From assembly GCA_902780695.1 (NCBI GenBank), contig CACZGM010000032.1, forward strand, positions 1-42,164: DNA of 42,164 bases. Reading direction: 5' to 3'. Positions 21,263 through 30,139 of the stretch are shown here, piece after piece. Position 1 is the stretch's first letter; every line of letters starts with the position of its first letter. The stretch is from an uncultured Ruminococcus sp. Its GTDB lineage: Bacteria > Bacillota > Clostridia > Oscillospirales > Ruminococcaceae. The notes beneath the pieces were generated by a model. The model was given only the letters and a program-made list of their open reading frames with translations. It had not been told where the DNA came from and did not search any database. The position numbers and the translations under genes were made by a program.

Positions 21263-23659
21263 TCAGTAGATCCTCCAGATATCCTTTGCGTAGTCGGTAA
21301 CTGCACGGTCGGCGGAGAAGATGCCTGCACCTGCGATATTGGCGAGAGACATCTTGTTCCACTTGAGGATATCTCTGTATGTCTCGCTTGCCTTTGCCTG
21401 AGTTCCGCGGTAGCTGTCGAAGTCTGCAAGGCACATATACTGATCGACATATCTGATCGCGTTTGCGACTTCATCAAAGGTAGCACCGTTGAATCCGCGG
21501 TACATAGCGTCGATAGCGCCTCTGATGATATCGTTTCTGTCGTAGTAGCCGTCCGGCGAATATCCGTTGGACTTCATTACGCCTACTTCGGGAGTGGACA
21601 TACCGAAGATGAAGATATTGTCGTCGCCTACCTGCTCGTGTATTTCAACGTTCGCACCGTCGTAGGTTCCCATGGTGATCGCGCCGTTGAGCATCAGCTT
21701 CATATTACCCGTACCGCTCGCTTCAGTACCCGCGAGGGATATCTGTTCGGATATTTCGGCAGCCGGCATAAGAATCTCCGAAAGAGTAACGCGGTAGTCT
21801 TCAAGGAAGATAACGCTCAGCTTCTGGTTCAGCTTCGGATCTTTTTTGAGCTCCTCGCCGATGCACCATATCAGCTTGATTATCTGCTTTGCCATATAGT
21901 ATCCGGGAGCAGCCTTTGAAGCGAAGATATAGGTCTTTGGCTGGAAGTCCGCATCGGGATTGCTGCGCAGATAGTTGAAATCAGCGATGATGTTCAGGGC
22001 GTTGAGCTGCTGACGCTTGTATTCGTGCAGACGCTTTACCTGTACATCGAAGATGCTGTCGGGATTGAGCTTCGTGCCTGTGGAAGAGAGGACATACTTT
22101 GCAAAGTCCTCCTTGTTCGCGCGTTTGATGTCCGCGAGCTTTTTCAGCACCTCGCTGTCGTTCTCGAAGGCTCTGAACTTCTTCAGCTCGCCGCCGTCCT
22201 TCTTGAAACCGTCACCGATGCATTCGGAGAGCAGCTTTGTGAGGCGCGGGTTGGACTGAAGCAGCCAGCGGCGGTACGCGATACCGTTCGTTACATTGGT
22301 GAACTTGTAAGGCGTGAGCTCATACTCGTCGTGGAAAACGCTGTCCTTGATGATCTGGCTGTGCAGCTTGGAAACGCCGTTTACGGAGTGCGAAGCCGCA
22401 ACGCACAGTGTAGCCATTTTGATCTTGTTATTCTGGAAGATCGACATATTCTCGACTTTCTCGTAGGGAAGAGTCTCGGAGAGCTTCTCACAGTAGCGTC
22501 TGTTGATCTCGCAGATTATCGAATAGATTCTCGGCAGTATTCTCTCAATGAGGTTCTGATCCCACTTTTCGAGAGCTTCCGCCATAACGGTATGGTTCGT
22601 GTAAGCGAATGTCTTGCACACGATATCCCACGACTTGGTCCAGTCATATCCGCAGTCGTCGAGAAGTATTCTCATAAGCTCCGGTACCGCGAGAGTCGGG
22701 TGAGTGTCGTTGATGTGGATAGCTACCTTATCCGGCAGATTCTCAAGCGTGCCGTAAACATTCATGTGTCTCATTACGATATCGCCTATCGAAGCCGCGC
22801 ACATGAAGTACTGCTGACGCAGACGCAGAGCCTTGCCTTCAAGGTGATTGTCGTTCGGGTAGAGCACCTTTGTGAGGGAGTGGGCGATATTGTTTGCGCC
22901 GAGTGCTGTTGTGTAGTCACCGGAGTTGAACGCGCTCATGTCGAAGGACATACTCTTGGCGTCCCACAGACGCAGCTTGGAAACACCCTCGCTGTCATAT
23001 CCAGAAACATACATATCATAAGGCACCGCGAGAACGGTGTTGTAGTTTACATGGGAAATATGGTGATAGTCATTGTCCCAGTATTCGCGTACTTCGCCGT
23101 CGAAATGCACCTCGACAGCCTGATCCTCAACGGGTATCAGCCATGCACCGCCGCCCGGGAGCCAGTTGTCGGGAAGCTCTGTCTGCCAGCCGTCAATTAT
23201 CTTCTGCTTGAATATACCGTACTCATAGAGCAGGGAATAGCCGGTCGCGGGATAAGCGCAGGTAGCCATACCGTCCATGTAGCAGGCTGCAAGACGGCCG
23301 AGACCGCCGTTTCCGAGACCCGCATCGGGTTCCTCGTCATAAATGGCTTCGGGCTTTATCTTGTATTCGTCTTTAAGGATCTTCTCGACCGTTTCATTGA
23401 GTCCGATGTTGTAGAGCGAAGTCTTGAGCGAGCGTCCCATAAGGAACTCCATAGAGATGTAATATACCTGTTTCTTACCGACGGAGTTGCACTTTGTCAT
23501 AAACAAGTGGCGCTTTTCACGCAGATGTTCAACAACGATCTTCGAGAGAGCCTTGTATATCTGTGTGCTTGTTGCCTCTGCCGGTCCTATTCTGAAATCG
23601 AGTTCGAGCGTATCCTTCAGCTTTTTGCTGAGCTGCTCGGGTGTATAAGGTGATGTCAT
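21263..23659 (-). CDS. glgP: Glycogen/alpha-glucan phosphorylase
   Basis: 798 aa, normal for GT35 enzymes, which release glucose-1-phosphate from glycogen or maltodextrin using pyridoxal phosphate. The N-terminus holds YYISMEFLMGRSL and DAGLGNGGLGRLAACYMDGMA. The C-terminal domain has VKRLHEYKRQ and the PLP-binding EASGTGNMKLMLNGAITMGT with the Schiff-base lysine, followed by GTYDGANVEI. Nothing is missing. It is a single gene with its own promoter (23721-23749) and terminator. It sits between the damage operon and a flagellar-type pair with no clear functional link. Confidence 0.97.
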   Translation of the reverse strand: MTSPYTPEQLSKKLKDTLELDFRIGPAEATSTQIYKALSKIVVEHLREKRHLFMTKCNSVGKKQVYYISMEFLMGRSLKTSLYNIGLNETVEKILKDEYKIKPEAIYDEEPDAGLGNGGLGRLAACYMDGMATCAYPATGYSLLYEYGIFKQKIIDGWQTELPDNWLPGGGAWLIPVEDQAVEVHFDGEVREYWDNDYHHISHVNYNTVLAVPYDMYVSGYDSEGVSKLRLWDAKSMSFDMSAFNSGDYTTALGANNIAHSLTKVLYPNDNHLEGKALRLRQQYFMCAASIGDIVMRHMNVYGTLENLPDKVAIHINDTHPTLAVPELMRILLDDCGYDWTKSWDIVCKTFAYTNHTVMAEALEKWDQNLIERILPRIYSIICEINRRYCEKLSETLPYEKVENMSIFQNNKIKMATLCVAASHSVNGVSKLHSQIIKDSVFHDEYELTPYKFTNVTNGIAYRRWLLQSNPRLTKLLSECIGDGFKKDGGELKKFRAFENDSEVLKKLADIKRANKEDFAKYVLSSTGTKLNPDSIFDVQVKRLHEYKRQQLNALNIIADFNYLRSNPDADFQPKTYIFASKAAPGYYMAKQIIKLIWCIGEELKKDPKLNQKLSVIFLEDYRVTLSEILMPAAEISEQISLAGTEASGTGNMKLMLNGAITMGTYDGANVEIHEQVGDDNIFIFGMSTPEVGVMKSNGYSPDGYYDRNDIIRGAIDAMYRGFNGATFDEVANAIRYVDQYMCLADFDSYRGTQAKASETYRDILKWNKMSLANIAGAGIFSADRAVTDYAKDIWRIY

Positions 23660-23720
23660 ATCATTACCTGTCCCTTCCTGTTAGTGGGCATAATATGCCG
23701 TAACTATCACATACATATGA

Positions 23721-23749
23721 ATTATACCACATTTTACGCGTGATTTCAA
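23721..23749 (-). promoter_or_regulatory. glgP promoter
   Basis: Minus strand: TTGAAA (23749-23744), 17-bp spacer, TATAAT (23726-23721). The start is about 55 bp before the glgP ATG. Positions 23750-24002 hold no gene I can support. Confidence 0.82.
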
Positions 23750-24002
23750 CAGTTTTTCGATATTACTGCGTATTTTCAGTTTTTTTGTAAAATATCTCCA
23801 TAATTTAACGAGCCTTTTCGGCAACAAGAAACAAAAAATATCGTATAAAATATCGCCCGTTCGTCAATGTGCACAATACATCTGCGGCGGACAGCCTGCG
23901 CTCTGCGGCTGCCGTATCATATTGGATGCACGCCGGACAGCCATTTCTCCGATATTATAATAGTACAGCGGTATTCTGCCGCATGACTGCCGGGGTATCT
24001 TG

Positions 24003-24302
24003 TCATTTTCTGCGTGTCGCGAGTTTCTTTGTCTCGTTTGAGGTGAATACTACCTCCGCATAGATCGCGGCAACTATCTGGTAAAGCTCCTGCGGGATAG
24101 ATTCACCGGAATTGAGCATTACGAGCAGGGCGGCGGTGCTGTCGTCGCGGTAAATCGGGACACCGTTAGCGTCTGCGATATTCACTATTCTCTGTGCGAG
24201 CTCTCCGAGACCGGATGCTACAACGACAGGAGCATAGTTCAGATTAGGGTTGTATTTTAATGCGACGGCTGCTTTCTGGCCGTAATTCTTACGCCTTGAC
24301 AT
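24003..24302 (-). CDS. FlhB C-terminal-like protein (YlqH/FlhB2 type)
   Basis: 99 aa. It matches the cytoplasmic C-terminal domain of flagellar or type III export protein FlhB: AVALKYNPNLNYAPVVVASGLGELAQRIV, then ANGVPIYRDDSTAALL and GESIPQELYQIVAAIYAEVV. The NPTH self-cleavage motif of full FlhB is not present (NPNL instead), and there are no membrane helices. Such short forms (YlqH of B. subtilis) occur beside a YlqG protein, as here, where the two genes overlap by 14 bp. They may substitute for or compete with the FlhB domain in export switching. Confidence 0.88.
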   Translation of the reverse strand: MSRRKNYGQKAAVALKYNPNLNYAPVVVASGLGELAQRIVNIADANGVPIYRDDSTAALLVMLNSGESIPQELYQIVAAIYAEVVFTSNETKKLATRRK

Positions 24303-26319
24303 TAAGACCGGACCTCCTTTCGGACAGCTTGGGGAATATCTGTGTCAAGTTATGCGGCTCTTTCAGCACACCGGTACTGAAATCCGAGATCGAATACTTT
24401 GTGCCTGCCGCGATACGGTTTATCTTCTCGACCACGCCGCCCACGTTCTTTGCAAAGCTCGTCGGGTGGAGCAGGCTTACCCGCACGGTGTTGTCGTTGG
24501 CATAAACATCCACCTCAAAACGCCCGTATGTGTCAACATCAAAAGTAAGGAACAGGTGGTGGTGGCTGCCGCCGCCTTTGCCGGTGGCACCGGATTCGTC
24601 GTTGTTATCTACCCACAGCTCCCCGAAAGCACGGGTGTTTTCGATCTGCACGGGCAGGATATAGTGCGCAAGCGGTGTCATTACTCCGGGCGCGTTTATC
24701 ATACTCTGGAGCAGGTTTGACGCGTTGAAGCTGTCTATGGATTTAAGAGCAGGGTGGTTGATGTTCTTCTCGACAAAATCCGTAAGTGCCTGTATTGAGC
24801 TTGATTTCTGCTGTTGCTGCTGTCTGCCCTGTACCTGCTGCTGCATCTGTCGGGTGTTCTCTTCCGGCATGAACCGCGGTTCGTCTTCGTCACGGCCGTC
24901 GTTCATGTGGTTCACAGCTTCCTCCAGGACTTCATAGACCTTGTCTTTGAGCGTGTTGTCGGGCATTGCCTCAAGAAAGCTGTTCAGAAAATCGACCATC
25001 TGTTCGGGCGTGTTTATCTGTCCGAGCTGTGCGTCCAGCGCCTGACGCACGTTGTTGTCCTCGATTATCGAATCGAGCACCGCCTTGATGGTCTCCTCCG
25101 GGCTTGCCGCACCGTTGTGGAGCATATTCACGAATCCGGTGAAGTCCATTTCATCAAGTCCGTTCTGTGCAATGTAGTCATTATTACCAAGCACGTTTGT
25201 GAGATATGACGAAATTGTACTCCCGGGTTGGTACTCATTACCTAAAATATCATTTTGGACTTGATTTTTTTGTTCATTTGTAGTATAATTATCATTAGGA
25301 ATTTTCTGCCCATCCTGCATCTGTGCCTCGCCGGCCTGACGCTGACTTGGATCAGCAGCAAATTTCGGGTCGAAATCGTTGGCATAATCAACCGGTTCCT
25401 CGTCGCGGAGTTCCTTCGGAAGAAGGTCGGGATTTGCTTTGAGCAGCTTGTTGAGCAGTATCTCGAAGCTCTTTGAAAGCTCGTTGCGAAGCTCGTAGGA
25501 CGGTATAAGCGTCAGAAGCTGCTGGAAATTCTCGCGGAGCATCGACGTATTCGTGTTGAATTTTGAGAGATTGTGCGTGACTATCGGCAGGAGCGTCTGT
25601 GTGTGGCTGTCGTTCAGCAGACTGTCGGACAGGCTCTGCATAAGCTCGGAGGTCTCGTCGCGCAGCTGCTGGAAATTGTACTGTGCATCGTCAGAACCCC
25701 AGCGCTCGGCAAGGCTCGTGAGCCTGCCGGAAAGTCCCCTGTTGGGAGAGAAATACTCGGCGAGGAAGCGCAGATTAGCCGATACCGCGGTGGTTATCTC
25801 CCTGCGGTTCTGTGTGAAGTTTATCGCCTTGAGCATATTGCCGATAGCTTCCTTCTGGTCGGGGTCGGCGTCCTTGGCTATCTCACGCAGCAGATCATAG
25901 AACTTGTCGCCGGAGAACATGGTGTTCTCCTTCTCCTGATCGGTCATCTCCTTCACGAGATCCTTGGCGGGGATATAAAGTGAGGCAGAGAGCTGTTCAA
26001 GCTCACCGACAAGCTCGGTATAGCCGTTGAGCTTCGCGGTGCTTAAGAGATTGGTGTCGATGATATCCTTGACGGTCTCGACGGCAAGAGTCTGGTTCTT
26101 GGAGCTGGTTATGGCAAGCGGGATCAGATCCTTCTGACCCATTGTTGTCTGAGCGTTATTGCCGGCGTTCTTCTCGTTGACAGCCTGAAGCTGCTCTTCA
26201 CGCGGAGTACCGCTTACTGAGAATTGTTCGCCGCCCTGCTCGGAGTTGCGGTTGTTGAGAGCTGTGTTGCTGAATCCCTTACCTGCCGACGTCACGTCGC
26301 GGATATTGGAAATTGGCAT
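24289..26319 (-). CDS. Large YlqG-like protein, possibly related to hook-length control
   Basis: 676 aa, mostly helical, rich in Gln, Asn and Asp with no membrane segment. The last 130 residues (LPVQIENTRAFGELWVDNN, HHHLFLTFDVDTYGRFEVDVYANDNTVRVSLLHP) resemble the C-terminal domain of flagellar hook-length control proteins (FliK type). A glutamine-rich, low-complexity linker lies at about 490-515. Its pairing with the FlhB C-terminal gene matches the ylqG-ylqH order in Bacillus. I prefer the ATG at 26319, 9 bases after AAGGA, to the one at 26328, which touches that site. The remainder could be a spacer or ruler; function is not shown. Confidence 0.75.
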   Translation of the reverse strand: MPISNIRDVTSAGKGFSNTALNNRNSEQGGEQFSVSGTPREEQLQAVNEKNAGNNAQTTMGQKDLIPLAITSSKNQTLAVETVKDIIDTNLLSTAKLNGYTELVGELEQLSASLYIPAKDLVKEMTDQEKENTMFSGDKFYDLLREIAKDADPDQKEAIGNMLKAINFTQNRREITTAVSANLRFLAEYFSPNRGLSGRLTSLAERWGSDDAQYNFQQLRDETSELMQSLSDSLLNDSHTQTLLPIVTHNLSKFNTNTSMLRENFQQLLTLIPSYELRNELSKSFEILLNKLLKANPDLLPKELRDEEPVDYANDFDPKFAADPSQRQAGEAQMQDGQKIPNDNYTTNEQKNQVQNDILGNEYQPGSTISSYLTNVLGNNDYIAQNGLDEMDFTGFVNMLHNGAASPEETIKAVLDSIIEDNNVRQALDAQLGQINTPEQMVDFLNSFLEAMPDNTLKDKVYEVLEEAVNHMNDGRDEDEPRFMPEENTRQMQQQVQGRQQQQQKSSSIQALTDFVEKNINHPALKSIDSFNASNLLQSMINAPGVMTPLAHYILPVQIENTRAFGELWVDNNDESGATGKGGGSHHHLFLTFDVDTYGRFEVDVYANDNTVRVSLLHPTSFAKNVGGVVEKINRIAAGTKYSISDFSTGVLKEPHNLTQIFPKLSERRSGLNVKA

Positions 26320-26575
26320 CTCGATCATTCCTTCCCTGCTGAAATCAGCCGCATATACTTTAATAAATATATATTATCACAAAAAATCATAATTTGCAAC
26401 ACGGAATTATAGGAAATCAATAAATTTCATTACTATTGACGAAAATATTTGTAGCAAGTCACAAACATTGGGCAAAATGCGAAGATTTCTTCGCTATGAT
26501 ATAAAAGTAACTTTATATATCACAGCACGCGCCGCGCTGCAGCCGGCAATGTGCGGAAAGGCAATGGAAATTTTT

Positions 26576-28693
26576 ATGGCTAAAGTTGAACCCGGAATGG
26601 AAGCAATGGTCGATGTTTATATCTTTGAAACAACGGCACTGCTCGAACAGCTCGACGAGATCCTTCTCAGAACGGAAAAGGCGAACGAATTTACGGAGGA
26701 AGACATAAACGAGATCTTCCGCATAATGCATACCGTAAAAGGCTCGTCCGCTATGATGGGATTTGAAAATCTCCAGGTGCTCGCCCATAAGGGAGAGGAT
26801 ATGTTCTTTATCATAAGAGAGAACCCCGAGAAAATGACCGATGTTGGATTCGTCTATGACCTCGTGTTCCAGATGTCTGACCTGTTCAAGGCGGAGATCG
26901 ATATGATACAGAATGACGACAACTATGAGCCTACCGATTTCTCGGATATGCTCGCAAAGCTCGAAAAGGGCGCAAAGATGCTCAAGGGAGAACTTGACGG
27001 GATAATCGCCGAGGAGAGCGCCGCGGCTGCTGCGGCAGAAGCTCCGGCTGCGGTTCCGGCCGCAGATCCCGACTGCACGACCGTCAGAGTTTTCTTCGAG
27101 GACGGCTGCAAGATGGAGAATATCCGCGCGTTCATGCTTATAAATAATGTAAAGGAGTCCGTTGACGACGTTGAGATCGTCGGCTATGTGCCGGACGATA
27201 TCGAGTCCAATCAGGATTCCGCAAATACTATCATAGACAACGGCTTCCTGCTGTCTTTCCGCGCTCCTGACCCGAAGACGGTGTTCTCGGCTATCGAAAA
27301 CTCGCTGAACGTACAGTCCTATGAGGTCATAGAAGCGAATGCGGAACAGAAAGCCGCCGAGACCGCTCCGGCTGAGGAAGCTGCACCTGTCAAGCAGCAG
27401 ACTGCCGAGGCCGGCGAGCCCGCAGCTCCGAGCGCACCCGCACCTGCCGCAGCAAAACCGGCGGAAAAGCCGAAGAGCGAGCAGAAGGCAGCTCCCGCGG
27501 CATCTTCCGGCGGCGGAAAGCAGAGCCTTATCAGCGTGAACCTCCAGAAGCTCGACCAGCTCCATGATATCGTAGGTGAGATCATCACTACCGAGTCCAT
27601 GGTCATATCCAACCCCGAACTTGAGGGTCTGCGCCTTGAGAGCTTCACAAAGTCCGCGAGAGAGCTTCGCAAGCTGACCGCAGACTTACAGGATACGGTT
27701 ATGTCTATAAGAATGGTACCGCTGACCGGACCGTTCCAGAAGATGAACCGTATCGTAAGAGATATGAAAGTTAAGCTCAACAAGGACGTTGAGCTCGTTA
27801 TAGAGGGCGATACCACCGAGGTTGACAAGTCTATCGTCGATAATCTGAACGATCCGCTGATGCACCTTGTAAGAAACTGCATGGATCACGGCATTGAGGA
27901 TACCGCAGAGGAGAGAACTGCCCATGGCAAGCCCGCCAAGGGAACGATAAAGCTCTCCGCTATGAGCTCCTCCGGTGAGGTAATCATCACGATCTCTGAC
28001 GACGGACGCGGCATCGATACGGAAAAGGTAATAGCAAAGGCAGAGCGCAACGGTCTGCTGGTGAAGCCCGCTTCCGAATACAGTGAGCGCGAGATACAGA
28101 ACATGATACTTCTGCCCGGTTTCTCGACAAACGACGTTGTCACCGAGTACAGCGGCAGGGGCGTAGGAATGGACGTTGTAAAATCCAACCTCAGCAAAAT
28201 GGGCGGTACGCTCACCGTTGAATCCAAGAAGGGCGTAGGTACCTCCTTCATAATCAAGATACCGCTCACACTTGCGATAGTGGACGGAATGGAAATAATG
28301 GTCGGCGACGCGGAATTCACCGTGCCGATCTCTGTAATAAAGGAAAGCTTCATAGTAAAGCGTGACCAGATACTCAACGATACCAAGCGCGGCGAGATGA
28401 TAATGATACGCGGCGTGTGCTACCCGATGCTCAGACTCAACGAGAAGTTCGGCCTTTATTCCGAAGTCAGCGACATCGAGGACGGCATCGTGCTTCTGAT
28501 AGAATCCGAGAACAGAGGTATCTGCCTCTTCGCGGACAAGCTCATAGGAGAGCAGCAGGTCGTAGTAAAGCCTTTCCCGAAGTACCTTTCGCAGTATGAC
28601 ATAAAGGGTCAGGGACTTTCCGGCTGTACGATCATGGGCGACGGAAGCATCTCTCTTATCATTGACGTCAATAATCTGATAGGTACACACTAA
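26576..28693 (+). CDS. cheA: Chemotaxis histidine kinase CheA
   Basis: 705 aa. P1 (HPt) at about 1-110 with phospho-acceptor His52 in MHTVKGSSAMMGF; a P2-like domain at about 165-255; an Ala/Pro-rich linker to about 325; P3 dimerisation at about 325-390; P4 ATPase with NCMDHGIED (N box), DDGRGID (G1) and GRGVGMDVV (G2); P5 CheW-like at about 560-705. The start is taken at 26576 (MAKVEPGMEA). The longer frame from 26468 and a start at 26564 are less likely, but the ribosome site is weak for all. It heads a plus-strand cluster with cheW, cheR and cheB. No MCP or cheY is nearby. No clear sigma-70 or sigma-28 promoter is visible upstream. Confidence 0.95.
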   Translation: MAKVEPGMEAMVDVYIFETTALLEQLDEILLRTEKANEFTEEDINEIFRIMHTVKGSSAMMGFENLQVLAHKGEDMFFIIRENPEKMTDVGFVYDLVFQMSDLFKAEIDMIQNDDNYEPTDFSDMLAKLEKGAKMLKGELDGIIAEESAAAAAAEAPAAVPAADPDCTTVRVFFEDGCKMENIRAFMLINNVKESVDDVEIVGYVPDDIESNQDSANTIIDNGFLLSFRAPDPKTVFSAIENSLNVQSYEVIEANAEQKAAETAPAEEAAPVKQQTAEAGEPAAPSAPAPAAAKPAEKPKSEQKAAPAASSGGGKQSLISVNLQKLDQLHDIVGEIITTESMVISNPELEGLRLESFTKSARELRKLTADLQDTVMSIRMVPLTGPFQKMNRIVRDMKVKLNKDVELVIEGDTTEVDKSIVDNLNDPLMHLVRNCMDHGIEDTAEERTAHGKPAKGTIKLSAMSSSGEVIITISDDGRGIDTEKVIAKAERNGLLVKPASEYSEREIQNMILLPGFSTNDVVTEYSGRGVGMDVVKSNLSKMGGTLTVESKKGVGTSFIIKIPLTLAIVDGMEIMVGDAEFTVPISVIKESFIVKRDQILNDTKRGEMIMIRGVCYPMLRLNEKFGLYSEVSDIEDGIVLLIESENRGICLFADKLIGEQQVVVKPFPKYLSQYDIKGQGLSGCTIMGDGSISLIIDVNNLIGTH

Positions 28694-28708
28694 AGGGAGG
28701 CTTTACCG

Positions 28709-29230
28709 ATGGATATAAAAGAATTATTTGCTAAACAGGAAGAGATCAAGCGGAAAAATCTCAACGCCAAGAACGAGAAGGAGAGCGAGATCACCAAGGT
28801 CATGACCTTCTACATCGGCGATCAGGTCTACGGCATTGAGATCCCCTCTGTAATTGAGATCATCGGTGTTCCGCATATCACCGTTGTTCCCGGCATACCC
28901 TATTATATCAAGGGTATAATCAATGTACGAAGCAAGGTCGTTCCTGTAATTGATATGAGAAGCCGCTTCGGCAAGGAAGAAAAGGAATATACCGACCGCA
29001 CCAACACCATAATCATCGAGGAAGCGGGAGTTTCCGTCGGTGTCATCGTCGATGAGGTCATCGGCGTTATTCCCGTGTTCCAGAAGAACATCGCCAATTC
29101 CCCCGACCGCATAGGCGTAAATGACAACAAATTCATCAAGTACCTGCTTGAAATGCCCGACGGCATCAAGCTCGTGCTCGACGTTGCAAAGCTCATCTAC
29201 GACGGAGATATGTACCTTACGGACGAATAA
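28709..29230 (+). CDS. cheW: Chemotaxis coupling protein CheW
   Basis: 173 aa. It links CheA to chemoreceptors. The CheW beta-barrel covers about 25-165: VMTFYIGDQVYGIEIPSVIEI, then VPGIPYYIKGIINVRSKVVPVIDMRSRFG and GVSVGVIVDEVIGVIPV. The N-terminal 25 residues are a charged helix (LFAKQEEIKRKNLNAKNEKE) longer than in most CheW proteins. GGGAGG lies 8 bases before the ATG, and the gene starts 15 bp after cheA. Confidence 0.95.
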   Translation: MDIKELFAKQEEIKRKNLNAKNEKESEITKVMTFYIGDQVYGIEIPSVIEIIGVPHITVVPGIPYYIKGIINVRSKVVPVIDMRSRFGKEEKEYTDRTNTIIIEEAGVSVGVIVDEVIGVIPVFQKNIANSPDRIGVNDNKFIKYLLEMPDGIKLVLDVAKLIYDGDMYLTDE

Positions 29231-29242
29231 TGTTAAGGAGAA

Positions 29243-29259
29243 GGCTTCACCGCGAAGCC
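29243..29259 (+). promoter_or_regulatory. Hairpin between the ribosome site and start of cheR
   Basis: AAGGAG lies at 29235-29240 but the cheR ATG is at 29270. GGCTTC-ACCGC-GAAGCC (29243-29259) fits between them, so folding would shorten the effective spacing from 29 to about 12 bases. No closer ribosome site is seen. Confidence 0.5.
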
Positions 29260-29269
29260 GTTTGGCAAA

Positions 29270-30091
29270 ATGCAGGTTAAGATAAACGATACCGAGTTTA
29301 ACCGCCTTGTTGGCTTTGTGCATGACAACTACGGCATCAATCTGTCGCAGAAGCGTGTCCTCATAGAGGGGAGACTCGGAAATGAGCTCAGAGCAAGAGG
29401 GTATGACGATTACAAGCCGTATCTCGATATGGTATTCTCGGATACCAGCGGAACGGAAGTAGTCAATCTTCTTAACAAGCTCACCACGAACCATACATAT
29501 TTTCGCCGTGAGCCCGAGCATTACACGTTTATGAAAGATGTGTTCCTGCCGGAGATAAAGCAGAAGAACGCCGCCACAAAGACGATCTATATATGGAGCG
29601 CGGCGTGTTCGAGCGGTGAGGAGCCTTATACCAATGAGATTGAGATGATGGAGTTCTTCGGTGCGGATGCGGCAAACTGGGATACAAAGATCCTCGCTAC
29701 CGATATCTCGCGCAAGGTGCTTGCGAAAGCACAGCAGGGAGTTTATCATCAGGACAGCATGAAGAATCTCGATCCGAAGGTCGTGAAGAAATACTTCATA
29801 CCGCTGGAAAACAGCTGCTACCGTGTCAATGACGAGCTTAAAAAGCGCGTAGTGTTCAAGGTGTTCAATCTCATGGAGCCCATTCCGTACAGAAAGCACC
29901 CGTTTGATCTTATTTTCTGCCGCAATGTAATGATATACTTTGATTCGGACACAAAGAACGCACTTGTGAACAGGTTTTATGATGTTATCCGCCCGGGCGG
30001 ATATCTGTTCATAGGTCATGCGGAGAGCATTCCGAGAGACGCTACAAAGTTTGAGTATGTCAAGCCTGCTATCTACCGCAAACCGCTGTAA
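29270..30091 (+). CDS. cheR: Chemotaxis methyltransferase CheR
   Basis: 273 aa. It methylates receptor glutamates using S-adenosylmethionine. The N-terminal helical domain (about 1-75) carries NYGINLSQKRVLIEGRL. The SAM-binding domain has IYIWSAACSSGEEPYTNEI (the CSSGEEPY motif), then ILATDISRKVLAKAQQGVYH and FDLIFCRNVMIYFD. The usual length and all key motifs are present. The ATG is preceded by a hairpin that sits between a distant AAGGAG and the start, unusual in this window. CheB follows after about 50 bp. Confidence 0.95.
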   Translation: MQVKINDTEFNRLVGFVHDNYGINLSQKRVLIEGRLGNELRARGYDDYKPYLDMVFSDTSGTEVVNLLNKLTTNHTYFRREPEHYTFMKDVFLPEIKQKNAATKTIYIWSAACSSGEEPYTNEIEMMEFFGADAANWDTKILATDISRKVLAKAQQGVYHQDSMKNLDPKVVKKYFIPLENSCYRVNDELKKRVVFKVFNLMEPIPYRKHPFDLIFCRNVMIYFDSDTKNALVNRFYDVIRPGGYLFIGHAESIPRDATKFEYVKPAIYRKPL

Positions 30092-30139
30092 TGTTTGACG
30101 GCTACACCTGAATATACAGAAAAGAAAGGGTGCATGAAA

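Noticed and set aside
22025-23653. 542-codon open frame opposite glgP
   Set aside because: It mirrors glgP codon by codon, has no recognisable domain and no ribosome site. Long antisense frames are common under this codon use.
26401-26475. Possible sigma-28 promoter for cheA
   Set aside because: TAAA is present but no GCCGATAA-like partner at the right distance. TTGACG at 26436 lacks a fitting -10.
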